Shown: positions 51,801 through 61,479 of the stretch, piece after piece | Position numbering within the stretch: the stretch's first letter is position 1 | Layout: each line of letters opens with the position of its first letter | Assembly (NCBI GenBank): GCA_017516745.1 | Contig: JAFXBF010000021.1 | Coordinates: 1 to 64,000, forward strand | Direction of reading: 5' to 3' | DNA: 64,000 nucleotides | Source: Clostridia bacterium | GTDB taxonomy: Bacteria; Bacillota; Clostridia; Oscillospirales; Acutalibacteraceae | Notes under the pieces: generated by a model | The model's database searches: none | The model's input: the letters and a program-made list of their open reading frames with translations, nothing else | Told to the model about the DNA's origin: nothing | Made by a program: the position numbers and the translations under genes

Positions 51801-53147
51801 TTATTCCCTGAATTCGTTGTACGAATTAATTATCGCATTCCATGTAAGCGGACCGACCGCACCGTTTTCGGGTATTCCGTTAATTCTCTGTATCACTCTT
51901 ACTGCGTTTTCTGTTCCCGGGCCGTAAACGCCGTCAACCGTAACGGAAGGTACCGACGGGTCATTTCGTGCGATGGTGTTTATAAATGTTTGCAGCTGTT
52001 CCACAACCCTGCCTGTTGCACCGGTTGTGATTAAATAACCGGGATATAAAAAAGCGGAATAGCTGGTGTATTCATCGGGTAAGGAGCGAAGCACGGCATC
52101 GTATGCATCCTGAATGGCGTACCATGTCTGTCTGCCGACTATACCGTCCTGCGGGAGACCAAACTGTCTTTGAAAAGCAAGTACGGCGTTAAGTGTTTCG
52201 TTGCCGAAAACTCCGTCAATAGTAATGTCGGGCAGGGTATCGTAAAACGAAGCAAGAAAATCAAGATAGTATTGTAATGTTGCAATGTCCGTTCCCGTGT
52301 CGCCGCTTTGCAAAACCTTTCGGTACTGTCTTTGCGCCTCGCTTATTGTTATGCCTTCCGAATACAGCTCGGACAGCTTCTTTACGCCGTTATAAATCTG
52401 TTTGATTTTGTACCATGTTGCTTTTCCTACCTGACCGTCGGGTGCGAGGTTGAATATACGCTGAAACTGTTCAACGGCACGCCTTGTTGTTTCATCGTAA
52501 ATGCCGTTAATTTGCGGTATTCTGGGGATTGACGGGTAGTTGGAAGAAATACGGTTTAACTGCCGCTGAATTGTTCTTACATCTTCACCGGAAGAACCGA
52601 GCCTGAAAATTATACCGGGATAAGAGGGGACATTTGCAGTTATCGGTGCGTTCTGTACAATGTTGATATCATCGCCGTAATAAAATTGCAGTATTTCATA
52701 CGGCACAAGACCTTGATCGGCAAGTGAAACCGTACCCCACTGCGAAAGACCGTCGCAGGTAACGGTAGTGCCGTTACAGTAGGCGGTGAAATAGGGTTGA
52801 ATCTGGTTGCCCTTGGTAACATAATCGTTGAAGATATCATCAACGATGCGGCTGATATTTTCAAAAATTTCACGGTTGTTTATGAATTTCTGGTCGTACT
52901 GAGTGGATGAGGTGATGTCAAAATCATAGCCTCTGCTGCGGTAAAATTCCGTATAGTATCTATTAAGTGCAAACGAGATTATTGCATAAATATTTGCTCT
53001 TAATGAGCTTTCAGGCCAGGTTGGATAAATTTCGCTTGAAGCAACATTCTTAATGTAATCGGCAAAAGGCAGTGTCACATTCTGCACCGCTGAATCGGGT
53101 GCACCGAGGTGTACTGTTATTGTTTCGGGTACGGTAGGGTTAGGCAT
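51801..53147 (-). CDS. SpoIID/LytB-domain protein fused to three peptidoglycan-binding domains
   Basis: A 448-residue protein. Residues about 20-165 match the SpoIID fold: LPFADYIKNVASSEIYPTWP retains the catalytic Glu (Glu39), and DGLSQWGTVSLADQGL with EILQFYYGDD forms the second signature. Three PG_binding_1 modules follow (about 178-250, 275-350 and 365-445; examples LGSSGEDVRTIQRQL, INGIYDETTRRAVEQFQRIF, VDGVYGPGTENAVRVIQ). SpoIID is a lytic transglycosylase of engulfment, but it is membrane anchored; this protein has no signal peptide or helix. It may be packed into the spore or act after mother-cell lysis. It sits between a small protein gene (2 bp upstream) and a GerA-family gene. Confidence 0.82.
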   Translation of the reverse strand: MPNPTVPETITVHLGAPDSAVQNVTLPFADYIKNVASSEIYPTWPESSLRANIYAIISFALNRYYTEFYRSRGYDFDITSSTQYDQKFINNREIFENISRIVDDIFNDYVTKGNQIQPYFTAYCNGTTVTCDGLSQWGTVSLADQGLVPYEILQFYYGDDINIVQNAPITANVPSYPGIIFRLGSSGEDVRTIQRQLNRISSNYPSIPRIPQINGIYDETTRRAVEQFQRIFNLAPDGQVGKATWYKIKQIYNGVKKLSELYSEGITISEAQRQYRKVLQSGDTGTDIATLQYYLDFLASFYDTLPDITIDGVFGNETLNAVLAFQRQFGLPQDGIVGRQTWYAIQDAYDAVLRSLPDEYTSYSAFLYPGYLITTGATGRVVEQLQTFINTIARNDPSVPSVTVDGVYGPGTENAVRVIQRINGIPENGAVGPLTWNAIINSYNEFRE

Positions 53148-53149
53148 GA

Positions 53150-53818
53150 TTATCTCCTCACCGTTCCGGCATCTGTGTCCATAATTACTTTTGAACTTAA
53201 GCTATCGGTTTTCGGCACCATTGCGGCAGGCTGCATTGATTCGATTGAATCGAAAATCGGAACTCTGTCGAAAACAAGTGTTTCAAACTGCGGATGTGAA
53301 ACCGTTACCCTGTAAGTGGTGTAAGGGATTTCTCCGCTTGCGGTAAGAGAAAGCCTTTTGTCTTTTGCGGGAAGAACGATGTTTTGCGCAATGCCGTCAA
53401 TGTCGGTATAGCTTTCGTTAAACATATACCTGCCGTTGCGGAAATCTTTTTCCACAGTTACTTTGGCGTTCTGTATCGGGAATACCTGCTGTGAAGCGTA
53501 TGCCTGAACTCTCAGCTTGCCGTTTTTTTTATTGGTGGATGTAAACTCGTCAACATTGTTGTAAAGAGGTGTATTGGCACTTGTTTCCTCGATTACCGAT
53601 GAGCCTGACTGTGAAAAGCCCATATCTTCGTTTCCGTCATATTCACTCGGCATAGGTCTGTTGCTGACGAAAGCCGCATTATATTTAGGTGTACTGTATT
53701 CTTTCTCTTTTATCGGCTGAACTTCATTGTCCTGTCCGTAATATACCGTTCCGTGCTTTTCTGCATATTTTACGAGTTCCTGTCTGTATCTTTCAATCTG
53801 CTTGTCAAAGCTGTCCAA
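53150..53818 (-). CDS. Uncharacterised spore-operon protein with a carboxypeptidase-regulatory-like domain
   Basis: A 222-residue soluble protein. The N-terminal 80 residues are charged and low complexity. Residues about 100-200 form a beta-sandwich-like domain (LRVQAYASQQVFPIQNAKVTV, then GIAQNIVLPAK and YRVTVSHPQFETLVFDRVP) typical of carboxypeptidase-regulatory/DUF-type folds that often serve as adhesion or linker modules. TTG 53818 is preferred because GAGGAG ends 8 bp upstream; GTG 53827 overlaps the binding site. It starts the operon that continues with the SpoIID-domain protein after 2 bp. No signal peptide is seen. No function is assigned. Confidence 0.65.
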   Translation of the reverse strand: MDSFDKQIERYRQELVKYAEKHGTVYYGQDNEVQPIKEKEYSTPKYNAAFVSNRPMPSEYDGNEDMGFSQSGSSVIEETSANTPLYNNVDEFTSTNKKNGKLRVQAYASQQVFPIQNAKVTVEKDFRNGRYMFNESYTDIDGIAQNIVLPAKDKRLSLTASGEIPYTTYRVTVSHPQFETLVFDRVPIFDSIESMQPAAMVPKTDSLSSKVIMDTDAGTVRR

Positions 53819-53986
53819 TATAATCACTCCTCAATATATCTCTGATAATCAGTATATGATTTGAGTAAAAATATGATAACAGTCTTATGAATTTGTTAAT
53901 TTTCTGTTTAACACTTTATATTTATAGAAATATGTGTTATAATACATTGCTAAATGAAGATATTGACACTTGAAAGGGGTTAAAAT

Positions 53987-55267
53987 ATGAAGGTACTTAT
54001 GATTGGCTCGGGTGGCAGAGAGCACGCTCTTGTAAAAAAGTTGCTTGAAAGCGAAAGAGTGGACAGTGTAATCTGTGCACCCGGTAACGGCGGTATTTCC
54101 TTTGATGCCGAGTGCTTTAATATATCCGTTATGGATATTGAGGGCATGATTGCTCTTGCAAAAGAACAGATGGCAGATTTCGTTTTTGTCGCTCCCGATG
54201 ACCCGCTTGCAGCAGGTATGGTTGATGCATTTGAGAAAGAGGGCTTCAGGTGCTTCGGCCCGTCTGCCGCTGCCGCAAGAATTGAAAGCAGTAAGGTTTT
54301 CTCAAAGAATCTGATGAAAAAATACGGTATTCCCACCGCTTCTTATGAAGTTTTTTCCGATGCCGAAAAGGCAATTGCTTATATTGAACAGCAGGGTGAA
54401 TTCCCCGTTGTTGTCAAGGCAGACGGTCTTGCACTCGGTAAAGGCGTTATCATTGCCGAAAATATGGCTGAGGCTGTCGATGCAGTTAAGTCAATAATGG
54501 AAGACAAGGTTTTCGGTGCATCGGGCAACAACATTGTTGTTGAGGAATTCCTCACAGGCCCCGAGGTTTCCGTTCTGTCTTTTACAGACGGCAAAACTGT
54601 TGCGCCCATGGTTTCTTCTATGGATCATAAGCGTGCACTTGACGGCGATAAGGGTCTTAACACGGGCGGTATGGGCACCGTTGCTCCCAATCCGTTCTAT
54701 ACCGAAGAAGTAGCCAAGGTATGTATGGACACAATTTTTGCTCCTACAATCAAGGCTATGCAGGCCGAGGGCTGTCCGTTCAAGGGCTGTTTGTATTTCG
54801 GCCTTATGCTCACACCTGACGGCCCCAAGGTTATCGAATATAACTCCCGTTTCGGTGACCCTGAAACTCAGGTTGTTCTTCCGCTTCTCAAAACACCGCT
54901 TATTGATGTTATCGAAGCAGTTGCAGACGAAAAGCTTGACGAAATATTCGTTGAGTTTTCCGATGAGGCCTGTGCCTGTGTAATTCTTGCTTCCGGCGGT
55001 TATCCCGGCTCATACAAAAAGGGTATTGAAATAAACGGTCTTAACGAAAAGGGCAACGTTGACGGTGCAACCGTTTTCCACGCAGGTACAAAGTGTGAAA
55101 ACGGTAAAATTCTTACCAACGGCGGCAGAGTTCTCGGCGTAACGGCTAAGGCTGAAACTCTTGAAATTGCACTTGAAAAGGCTTATACCGCTGCCTCAAA
55201 AATTGATTTTGAGGGTGTACATAAGCGTAACGATATCGGTCAGAGAGCTTTGTCAGCTTTGAAATAA
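53987..55267 (+). CDS. purD: Phosphoribosylamine-glycine ligase
   Basis: A 426-residue ATP-grasp enzyme. It starts MKVLMIGSGGREHALVKKL, with IESSKVFSKNLMKKYGIPTA, VVKADGLALGKGV and SFTDGKTVAPM, then the metal site EYNSRFGDPETQVVLPLLK. It joins glycine to 5-phosphoribosylamine in purine synthesis. No other pur gene lies nearby, so it stands apart from a pur operon. AAGGGG precedes the ATG. An efflux adaptor gene begins 30 bp downstream; co-transcription is possible but not functionally meaningful. Confidence 0.95.
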   Translation: MKVLMIGSGGREHALVKKLLESERVDSVICAPGNGGISFDAECFNISVMDIEGMIALAKEQMADFVFVAPDDPLAAGMVDAFEKEGFRCFGPSAAAARIESSKVFSKNLMKKYGIPTASYEVFSDAEKAIAYIEQQGEFPVVVKADGLALGKGVIIAENMAEAVDAVKSIMEDKVFGASGNNIVVEEFLTGPEVSVLSFTDGKTVAPMVSSMDHKRALDGDKGLNTGGMGTVAPNPFYTEEVAKVCMDTIFAPTIKAMQAEGCPFKGCLYFGLMLTPDGPKVIEYNSRFGDPETQVVLPLLKTPLIDVIEAVADEKLDEIFVEFSDEACACVILASGGYPGSYKKGIEINGLNEKGNVDGATVFHAGTKCENGKILTNGGRVLGVTAKAETLEIALEKAYTAASKIDFEGVHKRNDIGQRALSALK

Positions 55268-55297
55268 TATTTTCTAATTTTCTCGGAGGGATTGTAG

Positions 55298-56929
55298 ATG
55301 AGGAAAAACAAAAAAACAGCGAAAATTGCGGTTTCGCTGGTTTTGGTTGTTGCGATTATTGCTGCCGCAGTTATCTTTGTCAAGCGTGAAACCGACAACA
55401 GATACAAAGCGGTTATTATGGATGTTGCAACAGCACCCATTACGCAGACACTTTCAACCACGGGTACCGTAGAATCGACAAACAGAGGGGAGTTTGTCAT
55501 TTACAGCGGTGTGGTTGTTAAGGATGTATTTGTAAAACTTGGTGATAAGGTTGAAGAAGGTCAGCTTCTTGCAACCTTTGAGCCTTCTTCACTCAACGGT
55601 ATTGTTGCCGTAAAGCAGGGTGAATACGATGCGGCAAAGGTAAACTATTACAATTCCGTTGCCGCCGCACAGGAGGCAGCCGCAAAGATTCCTGCTCTGC
55701 GTGTGCAGATAGCTGAATACAACGAGAAAATTGAGCAGCTTACTGCCGCCGCAGAAAAAAAGGACGCTGAAAGCGAAGAACAGAAGGTTCCTGCCTGGGT
55801 TGATTCCATTGATTATTCAAAGCTTGCTTCACTTCTCAGGGACGAGTACACCGAGCAGGAAATCAGAGATTTCTTTGCAAAATTCGCACGCAGAGGAGCA
55901 AGCCGCAAGAGTATTTCCGATATTATCGACAGTATGACAAATGCTGCAAGCTTTGATATGTCCTCGCTTATGGGTATGTCTTCCGCTGAATCGGAGCTTA
56001 TGAGTGCACAGCTTAACGTTATGTCACTCAAGGCGCAGATAGGTCTGCTTGAAACACAGTCAAAGAATGTTCTCGGCTCAACCTATGAGTCAATGATGAA
56101 TACCGCAAAAGTTAACCTTGATTCGGCTAAGGCTGCTGTAAAAGAGCTTGAAAAGGGCTGGTATGCACAGGGTGCAGGTATCGTCAGCGAGCTCAATATA
56201 GTTGCCGGTCATGCATTTGTTCCCGTTGCTTCTTCCTCGGCATCTTCTGTTGATATTAATTCATTGCTTGGTCTTATGTCCGGCTCAACGCCCGATGTTT
56301 CAGGTCTTCTTTCATCCTTTATGTCCTCGGGTACACAGACAAGTGTTGGTCTTGCTGTTGAGTATTACGACAGCTTTATCGCTACTTTCTCACTCGGCAA
56401 GGCTGATATACTCGATGTTCAGGTCGGCAAGGCAGCTACAATTGAGTCACTCGGCCAAGAATACGAGGGTGAGGTGACGTTTATCAGTCCCGTAGCAGGC
56501 GGCGGTTCGGGTCTTGATATCACATCAATGTTCGGCAGTATGACGGGTACAGCTTCGGGTGGCTCCAATACTATTCCTGCACAGGTTCTTATCAAAAACC
56601 CCGATGAACGCATTATTATCGGTATTGATGTCAATATCGACATTATTGTAGATACCGTTGACAATGCAGTGGTTGTGCCGATTGAAGCGGTTGAAACAAG
56701 CTCGGCAGGCAACTTCATTTATAAATTCGACGAAGAAAGCAATACCGTTTCCCGTGTGGAGGTTGAAATCGGTCTGGCGTCGGATACGCAGTATCAGATT
56801 GTTTCGGGTCTTTCCGAGGGTGATAAGATAGTTCAGAATCAGTCAAGCGCACTGCAGGAAATTGCTGAAGAGGGCAGGAAGGTTATTGCAACACCATACG
56901 AAGACCAGACCGATGAAGCGGCTGTCTGA
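55298..56929 (+). CDS. HlyD/MacA-like membrane fusion protein
   Basis: A 543-residue protein. An N-terminal helix (about 8-28) anchors it, followed by a barrel-sandwich hybrid half (VVKDVFVKLGDKVEEGQLLATF), a coiled-coil-like helical hairpin with an unusually long insert (about 110-280), and the beta-barrel part (GKAATIESLGQEYEGEVTFISPVAGG, VDNAVVVPIEAVE). In Gram-positives such adaptors pair with MacB-like permeases to export peptides or drugs. The permease gene follows 17 bp later. No outer membrane factor is expected. Confidence 0.85.
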   Translation: MRKNKKTAKIAVSLVLVVAIIAAAVIFVKRETDNRYKAVIMDVATAPITQTLSTTGTVESTNRGEFVIYSGVVVKDVFVKLGDKVEEGQLLATFEPSSLNGIVAVKQGEYDAAKVNYYNSVAAAQEAAAKIPALRVQIAEYNEKIEQLTAAAEKKDAESEEQKVPAWVDSIDYSKLASLLRDEYTEQEIRDFFAKFARRGASRKSISDIIDSMTNAASFDMSSLMGMSSAESELMSAQLNVMSLKAQIGLLETQSKNVLGSTYESMMNTAKVNLDSAKAAVKELEKGWYAQGAGIVSELNIVAGHAFVPVASSSASSVDINSLLGLMSGSTPDVSGLLSSFMSSGTQTSVGLAVEYYDSFIATFSLGKADILDVQVGKAATIESLGQEYEGEVTFISPVAGGGSGLDITSMFGSMTGTASGGSNTIPAQVLIKNPDERIIIGIDVNIDIIVDTVDNAVVVPIEAVETSSAGNFIYKFDEESNTVSRVEVEIGLASDTQYQIVSGLSEGDKIVQNQSSALQEIAEEGRKVIATPYEDQTDEAAV

Positions 56930-56946
56930 CGGCGAGGGAAACAGAT

Positions 56947-58185
56947 ATGAATATTATTGAAAATATCCGTATTGCCGTTTTCAGCATAAGAACAAATCTA
57001 ACCCGTTCATTGCTTACAATGCTCGGAATTATTATCGGAGTTGCTTCGGTTATCGCTATTGTAACCGTCGGTAACGGCGGCCGTGATTACATCGTCGGTA
57101 TGATTGAGTCTATGGGCTCAAATATGGTAAGCATAACCGTTTCATCGGATATTGCATCTAAAAACGATTATATAACCGATGATGATGTTGCGGCAATAAA
57201 GCAGTTGGACAGCGTGGATGTAGTATCACCAATGTCCATGAATATGACAACCTGTTCAACAGATACCGAAAACGGTATTGCTATGATAATGGCTGGTACT
57301 ACAGATTTTCGCTATATCCTGAATGCGGCTATGATGTACGGCAGGTTTTACAGTGAGGATGACTGCGATGCTGCACGTTATGTATGCTGTATCGACAATG
57401 TCAGCGCATACACGCTTTTCGGTTATGAAAACTGTGTCGGCGAAAAAATCAACCTCAGCTATGACGGAAATACTGTTGCTTTTAAAATTATAGGTGTCGG
57501 TGACAGCACAGTTATGACAAATATGGATACCGAATCAATGGCACAGATGATGGAAGCCAACAGCATGATGGGCACAATGGTTACCGTTATGATGCCTTCT
57601 ACGACCTTTAATGAGTTTTTCGGTCAGAGCGGAAGATATCCGATGCTGTATCTTACTGCCAAGGACGATAAATTCCTCGACAGCGCAGGCGCTTCTGCAG
57701 CAAACGTCCTTGAAGCAAGGCACTCAAATGCAGGTCAGGGGATGTACAAGGTTACAAATATGGCAACATATATCGAACTGATTGATACCGTCATCAATGT
57801 ATTTACTGCGTTCATTGCTGCTGTCGGTGCAATTTCGCTGGTTGTCGGCGGTATAGGCGTTATGAACATAATGCTTGTTTCCGTTACAGAGCGTACACGA
57901 GAAATCGGTATAAGAAAAGCTCTCGGTGCAAAAACCTCAACAATTATGTTCCAGTTTCTTACCGAATCGGTAATACTGTGCTGTATAGGCGGCTTTATCG
58001 GCCTGGTCATAGGCGTGGCAGGAGCGTTGGCTGTTGCGGCCTTTGTTGGCGTGCCTATTGAAGTTCAGTTTACAACAATTCTTCTTGCAGTAGGCTTTTC
58101 AAGTGCAATCGGTATATTCTTCGGAATTTACCCTGCAAGAAGAGCAGCAAAAATGTTGCCAATTGATGCATTGAGAAGAGATTAA
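56947..58185 (+). CDS. MacB/FtsX-like ABC transporter permease
   Basis: A 412-residue permease with the MacB core: an N-terminal helix (RSLLTMLGIIIGVASVIAIVTV), a periplasmic-type MacB_PCD domain (about 45-270), and three C-terminal helices with GGIGVMNIMLVSVTERTREIGIRKALGA. It forms an export pump with the adjacent adaptor, but no ABC ATPase gene lies next to it. The ATPase must be encoded elsewhere or shared. A perfect terminator follows. Substrates of such systems include antimicrobial peptides and macrolides. Confidence 0.88.
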   Translation: MNIIENIRIAVFSIRTNLTRSLLTMLGIIIGVASVIAIVTVGNGGRDYIVGMIESMGSNMVSITVSSDIASKNDYITDDDVAAIKQLDSVDVVSPMSMNMTTCSTDTENGIAMIMAGTTDFRYILNAAMMYGRFYSEDDCDAARYVCCIDNVSAYTLFGYENCVGEKINLSYDGNTVAFKIIGVGDSTVMTNMDTESMAQMMEANSMMGTMVTVMMPSTTFNEFFGQSGRYPMLYLTAKDDKFLDSAGASAANVLEARHSNAGQGMYKVTNMATYIELIDTVINVFTAFIAAVGAISLVVGGIGVMNIMLVSVTERTREIGIRKALGAKTSTIMFQFLTESVILCCIGGFIGLVIGVAGALAVAAFVGVPIEVQFTTILLAVGFSSAIGIFFGIYPARRAAKMLPIDALRRD

Positions 58186-58194
58186 CAAAAAATA

Positions 58195-58228
58195 ACGGCA
58201 TACACTTGAATTTCAAAGTGTATGCCGT
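58195..58228. terminator. Bidirectional terminator after the permease gene
   Basis: ACGGCATACACTT (58195-58207) and AAGTGTATGCCGT (58216-58228) form a 13-bp perfect stem with an 8-nt loop, between convergent genes. Confidence 0.88.
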
Positions 58229-58250
58229 ATTTATATATGCTGGTTTAAAA

Positions 58251-59135
58251 TCAGCCCTTTACGGTGCCGCCTTTCATCCTGATAAGCTCACGGTAGCTGA
58301 TAAGCTCAACGCCGTGGTCCTTGAGGTACTTATGTACATAGGGGTCTTTCATAAGCTGATATTCCCATACTCTGTCCTGCCATCTGCCGGTGATGCCTTT
58401 AAGCTCGTCACTTTCAACCGAGGGGTGAACGAAGGTTTCTGTTACGCCGTCGGGAATGTCTGTCCAGATTTTAAGAATGGTATCTCTGTAAACCTCGTAG
58501 CTTACACGCATATCATCGTTCCAATCGGGGAAGAGAAGGTAATCGGGAATAACAACGTTATACTTTTTACCCCATTTCTTGGAAAGAATGGTGATAGCGG
58601 CATAAAGGAAATAGGGAGTACCGTTAGGGCAGATTCTCTTGTCGTGCTTTGTGTAAAGACGGTAAGCGTAGCCGTATTCACCGCAGATGCGAAGGGTCAT
58701 TTTTGCAAGACCGAGTCTGCCTGTGTAATGGCCGTAAAGAGAACCCATGTGGTTGTCTGTGTGTGAGGGCTTCATACCCATGCTGTGTGCAAGGTCAATC
58801 TGTGCTCTGATTTCGGCCTCAAGGTCTTCGTAGGAAGCGTTCTTTTCAACCTGATCGCTTTCGTGCCACATAAAGCCTTCTTCATCGATAAGTGTCTTAC
58901 CGTTTGTCAGAGGCTTCCAGCGGTATTTGCCCCATTCGCTTGTCATTGTAAGGTGAATACCGATAGCGTGCTCGGGGTGAGCCTTTGAAAACTCAACTGC
59001 TTCTGCTGCCGTGGGGCAGGGCATCATAATTGTAGCAGATTTGAGCCAGCCGCCCTCGAAAAGCTCTGCAACAGCTTCGTTTGCAGCGTGACACATTCCG
59101 TAGTCGTCAGCGTTTACGATAAGATATTTTGCCAT
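58251..59135 (-). CDS. ChbG/YdjC-family carbohydrate deacetylase
   Basis: A 294-residue protein of the ChbG/HpnK family. The first metal motif is IVNADDYGMC; HLTMTSEW and KPSHTDNHMG give the further His ligands; FVHPSVES is typical of the end of the barrel. Characterised members deacetylate chito-oligosaccharides or diacetylchitobiose. The start at 59135 (MAKYLIVNADDYG) lies 8 bp after AAAGGG; the ATG two codons upstream is too close. There is no signal peptide, so substrates are imported sugars. Divergent from the GH36 gene across a 156-bp gap. Confidence 0.82.
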   Translation of the reverse strand: MAKYLIVNADDYGMCHAANEAVAELFEGGWLKSATIMMPCPTAAEAVEFSKAHPEHAIGIHLTMTSEWGKYRWKPLTNGKTLIDEEGFMWHESDQVEKNASYEDLEAEIRAQIDLAHSMGMKPSHTDNHMGSLYGHYTGRLGLAKMTLRICGEYGYAYRLYTKHDKRICPNGTPYFLYAAITILSKKWGKKYNVVIPDYLLFPDWNDDMRVSYEVYRDTILKIWTDIPDGVTETFVHPSVESDELKGITGRWQDRVWEYQLMKDPYVHKYLKDHGVELISYRELIRMKGGTVKG

Positions 59136-59230
59136 AACCATATCCCTTTCATCTGTAAAGATTATACATTAATAATACCATATTTTTCGGAATAATCAAT
59201 AGATAAATTTTTTAAATTAATTTTACTTTA

Positions 59231-59259
59231 TTGACTGTAAAGTGGCGAAATGCTATATT
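59231..59259 (+). promoter_or_regulatory. Sigma-A promoter for the GH36 gene
   Basis: TTGACT (59231-59236), 17-bp spacer, TATATT (59254-59259), 32 bp before the ATG, divergent from the deacetylase gene. Confidence 0.7.
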
Positions 59260-59291
59260 GATATTGCAATAACTACCGGGGAGTTGACGGT

Positions 59292-61445
59292 ATGAATAAA
59301 AATAAAGACTTTTTTGATGTGTATTATCAGCCGGGTGAAAATCCCGTTTTCTGTTTTAGGAACGGATTTGCCGTATATGAGGAGGGCTTTATCAACGGTG
59401 CACTTGTCGGTCTTGGCTATAACAGCGCAGGTTATCCGCTTAATGTGCTTACAAACTGTCCGAGCCGCCTTGATTACAGGCGCTTCGGTGAGCCTTATGC
59501 ATTTAATCTGACCGTTAACGGCTGCTGTCTCGATTTTTCTCTCAAGTTTGTTGATTTCGAAAAAATCACGGAAGAAAACTCAGTACATACCGTTCTTACT
59601 CTGGACAGCGAGCTTATGCCCGTAAGAATTCGAGTGCATACCTTGCTTGACGGAACACAGATGTTTACCCGTTGGCTTGAGGTTGAAAATCTTTCCGATA
59701 TGCCTGCCAATATCAGCAGACTCTGTCCTTTTGCCGGCGGTATTGAATCAATGGATTTAAGGCGTATGATGCACGACGGTGAGGATGTATCCGATTTTTA
59801 TTCTACGGGTTACATTGACGACGATGAATGGGGCTTGGAGGGTATGCTTTCCTGGCATAAACTTATGCCTGATACCACAAGTATTGATATCAGATACAAC
59901 CGTGACAGACACCGTCATCCCGTATTTTTTATCCGCAACAATGTAACCGGGGATATGTGGTTTTCACAGCTTGGTTGGAGCGGCGGCTGCCGATTTACCG
60001 TTGATTATAACGCACAGCAGGGCAGAAATAACACATTTCTTTCTTATAAAGCTGAAATTACGGGTATAGCTCCGTTAATCACGCTTGGTGCAGGTGAAAC
60101 CTATACCACTCCAGAAGTGTATATCGGACTTGTTCACGGCGGTATTGATGAGGCTGTAAACGAAATGCACGCCCATATCCGCAAATCCGTGCTCAATATG
60201 CCCGAGGCAGACCCGTCAGCACTTCTTGTCGGGTGCGGAATGGGTGCCGAGCACGATATGTCTGTTGAAACAAGCAAGGCGTTTATTGACCGGTTTTCCG
60301 AAATGGGCGGTGAAGTGTTCATTATTGATGCCGGCTGGCAGAATCCTCCGCACAAGGAAATGATGTGGTGGGAATATAACGGCTTCAATGTACCCAATGC
60401 CGAAAGATACCCCAACGGATTAAAAGAGCTTTCCGATTACTGTCACGAAAAGGGTATGAAATTTGCCTTGTGGGTAGAAATAGAGCGTCTGGGTAAATTC
60501 TGTCCGATGTTCACCGAAAAGCCCGAATGGCGGCTTAATAATGAATTTGGTGAGCAATCGGAAAATCTCCTTGATATGACAAACCCCGAAGCCGCAAAAT
60601 GGGCAGAGGATGAGCTTGCAAGGATTATCAGCGAATACAAACTTGATTTGCTCAGAGTTGATTTCAACGTCGGTTTTCGTGAGCATTTTGCAATGAAAGA
60701 TACCGCATACGGAATAAAAGAATGTGTCTCACTTCGCCATTATGAGGCAGTTTACGCCATGTACCGCAGACTTAAAAAGCGCTTTCCGAATGTCATTTTT
60801 GAAAACTGTGCAGGCGGCGGTGCAAGGACAGACCTCGGTATGATGAAAGCGTTTAACCACACTTGGGTTAGCGACTGTCAGCGCTATCCACGTTCCGTAT
60901 TTATCACAAACGGCATGACTATGGTGCTTCCGCCCGAAAGAGTTGACAGGCTTTTTGCAGGTATGGGCTGTCACGAGGACGGCGCTTTTGATGCCCATAT
61001 GAGAAACACCATGCTCGGTCATATGTCGCTTAATGTCGTAGCACCTGCCGCAACATTTGCCAACCCGAAGCAGATGGAGTTTATTAAACACAGCGTAAAT
61101 CTTTATAAGGATTTCATCCGTCCGTTTTTGCACGAAAGCAAGGTTTATCACCACACCCCCGACACAAAAGAAGCCCGTAAAAACGGTAATGTTATTATCG
61201 AGGTCGCTTCAAATGACTCGGCTAAAGGTGCTGTCGGTGTGTTTAATGTATCTTTCAGCGGAGAGAAGAAAGTGAATTTCACGCCTAAAGGGATAAACCC
61301 TTCAAAGAATTATTGGGTTTATTTTGACAACTCCCGTACAAGCGTTGAAATGTCGGGTGTTTCGATAATGCAAAACGGTATTAATCTTAATTTGCCTGCA
61401 TCTTTATCATCTGAACTTGTTCTTTATGAGGTAATACCGGATTAA
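59292..61445 (+). CDS. Glycoside hydrolase family 36 alpha-galactosidase
   Basis: A 717-residue enzyme. An N-terminal beta-supersandwich (1-300) precedes the TIM barrel. FIIDAGWQNPPH, MKFALWVEIERLG, the nucleophile Asp457 in LLRVDFN, ENCAGGGARTD and the acid/base Asp528 in WVSDCQR are the GH36 landmarks. It is probably cytoplasmic, with no signal peptide, and hydrolyses imported alpha-galactosides such as raffinose, stachyose or melibiose. It complements the GH27 enzyme at 48496. No transporter is adjacent. Confidence 0.9.
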   Translation: MNKNKDFFDVYYQPGENPVFCFRNGFAVYEEGFINGALVGLGYNSAGYPLNVLTNCPSRLDYRRFGEPYAFNLTVNGCCLDFSLKFVDFEKITEENSVHTVLTLDSELMPVRIRVHTLLDGTQMFTRWLEVENLSDMPANISRLCPFAGGIESMDLRRMMHDGEDVSDFYSTGYIDDDEWGLEGMLSWHKLMPDTTSIDIRYNRDRHRHPVFFIRNNVTGDMWFSQLGWSGGCRFTVDYNAQQGRNNTFLSYKAEITGIAPLITLGAGETYTTPEVYIGLVHGGIDEAVNEMHAHIRKSVLNMPEADPSALLVGCGMGAEHDMSVETSKAFIDRFSEMGGEVFIIDAGWQNPPHKEMMWWEYNGFNVPNAERYPNGLKELSDYCHEKGMKFALWVEIERLGKFCPMFTEKPEWRLNNEFGEQSENLLDMTNPEAAKWAEDELARIISEYKLDLLRVDFNVGFREHFAMKDTAYGIKECVSLRHYEAVYAMYRRLKKRFPNVIFENCAGGGARTDLGMMKAFNHTWVSDCQRYPRSVFITNGMTMVLPPERVDRLFAGMGCHEDGAFDAHMRNTMLGHMSLNVVAPAATFANPKQMEFIKHSVNLYKDFIRPFLHESKVYHHTPDTKEARKNGNVIIEVASNDSAKGAVGVFNVSFSGEKKVNFTPKGINPSKNYWVYFDNSRTSVEMSGVSIMQNGINLNLPASLSSELVLYEVIPD

Positions 61446-61479
61446 ATAAGATTTAACATATTAACAATTCTTAAAAACA

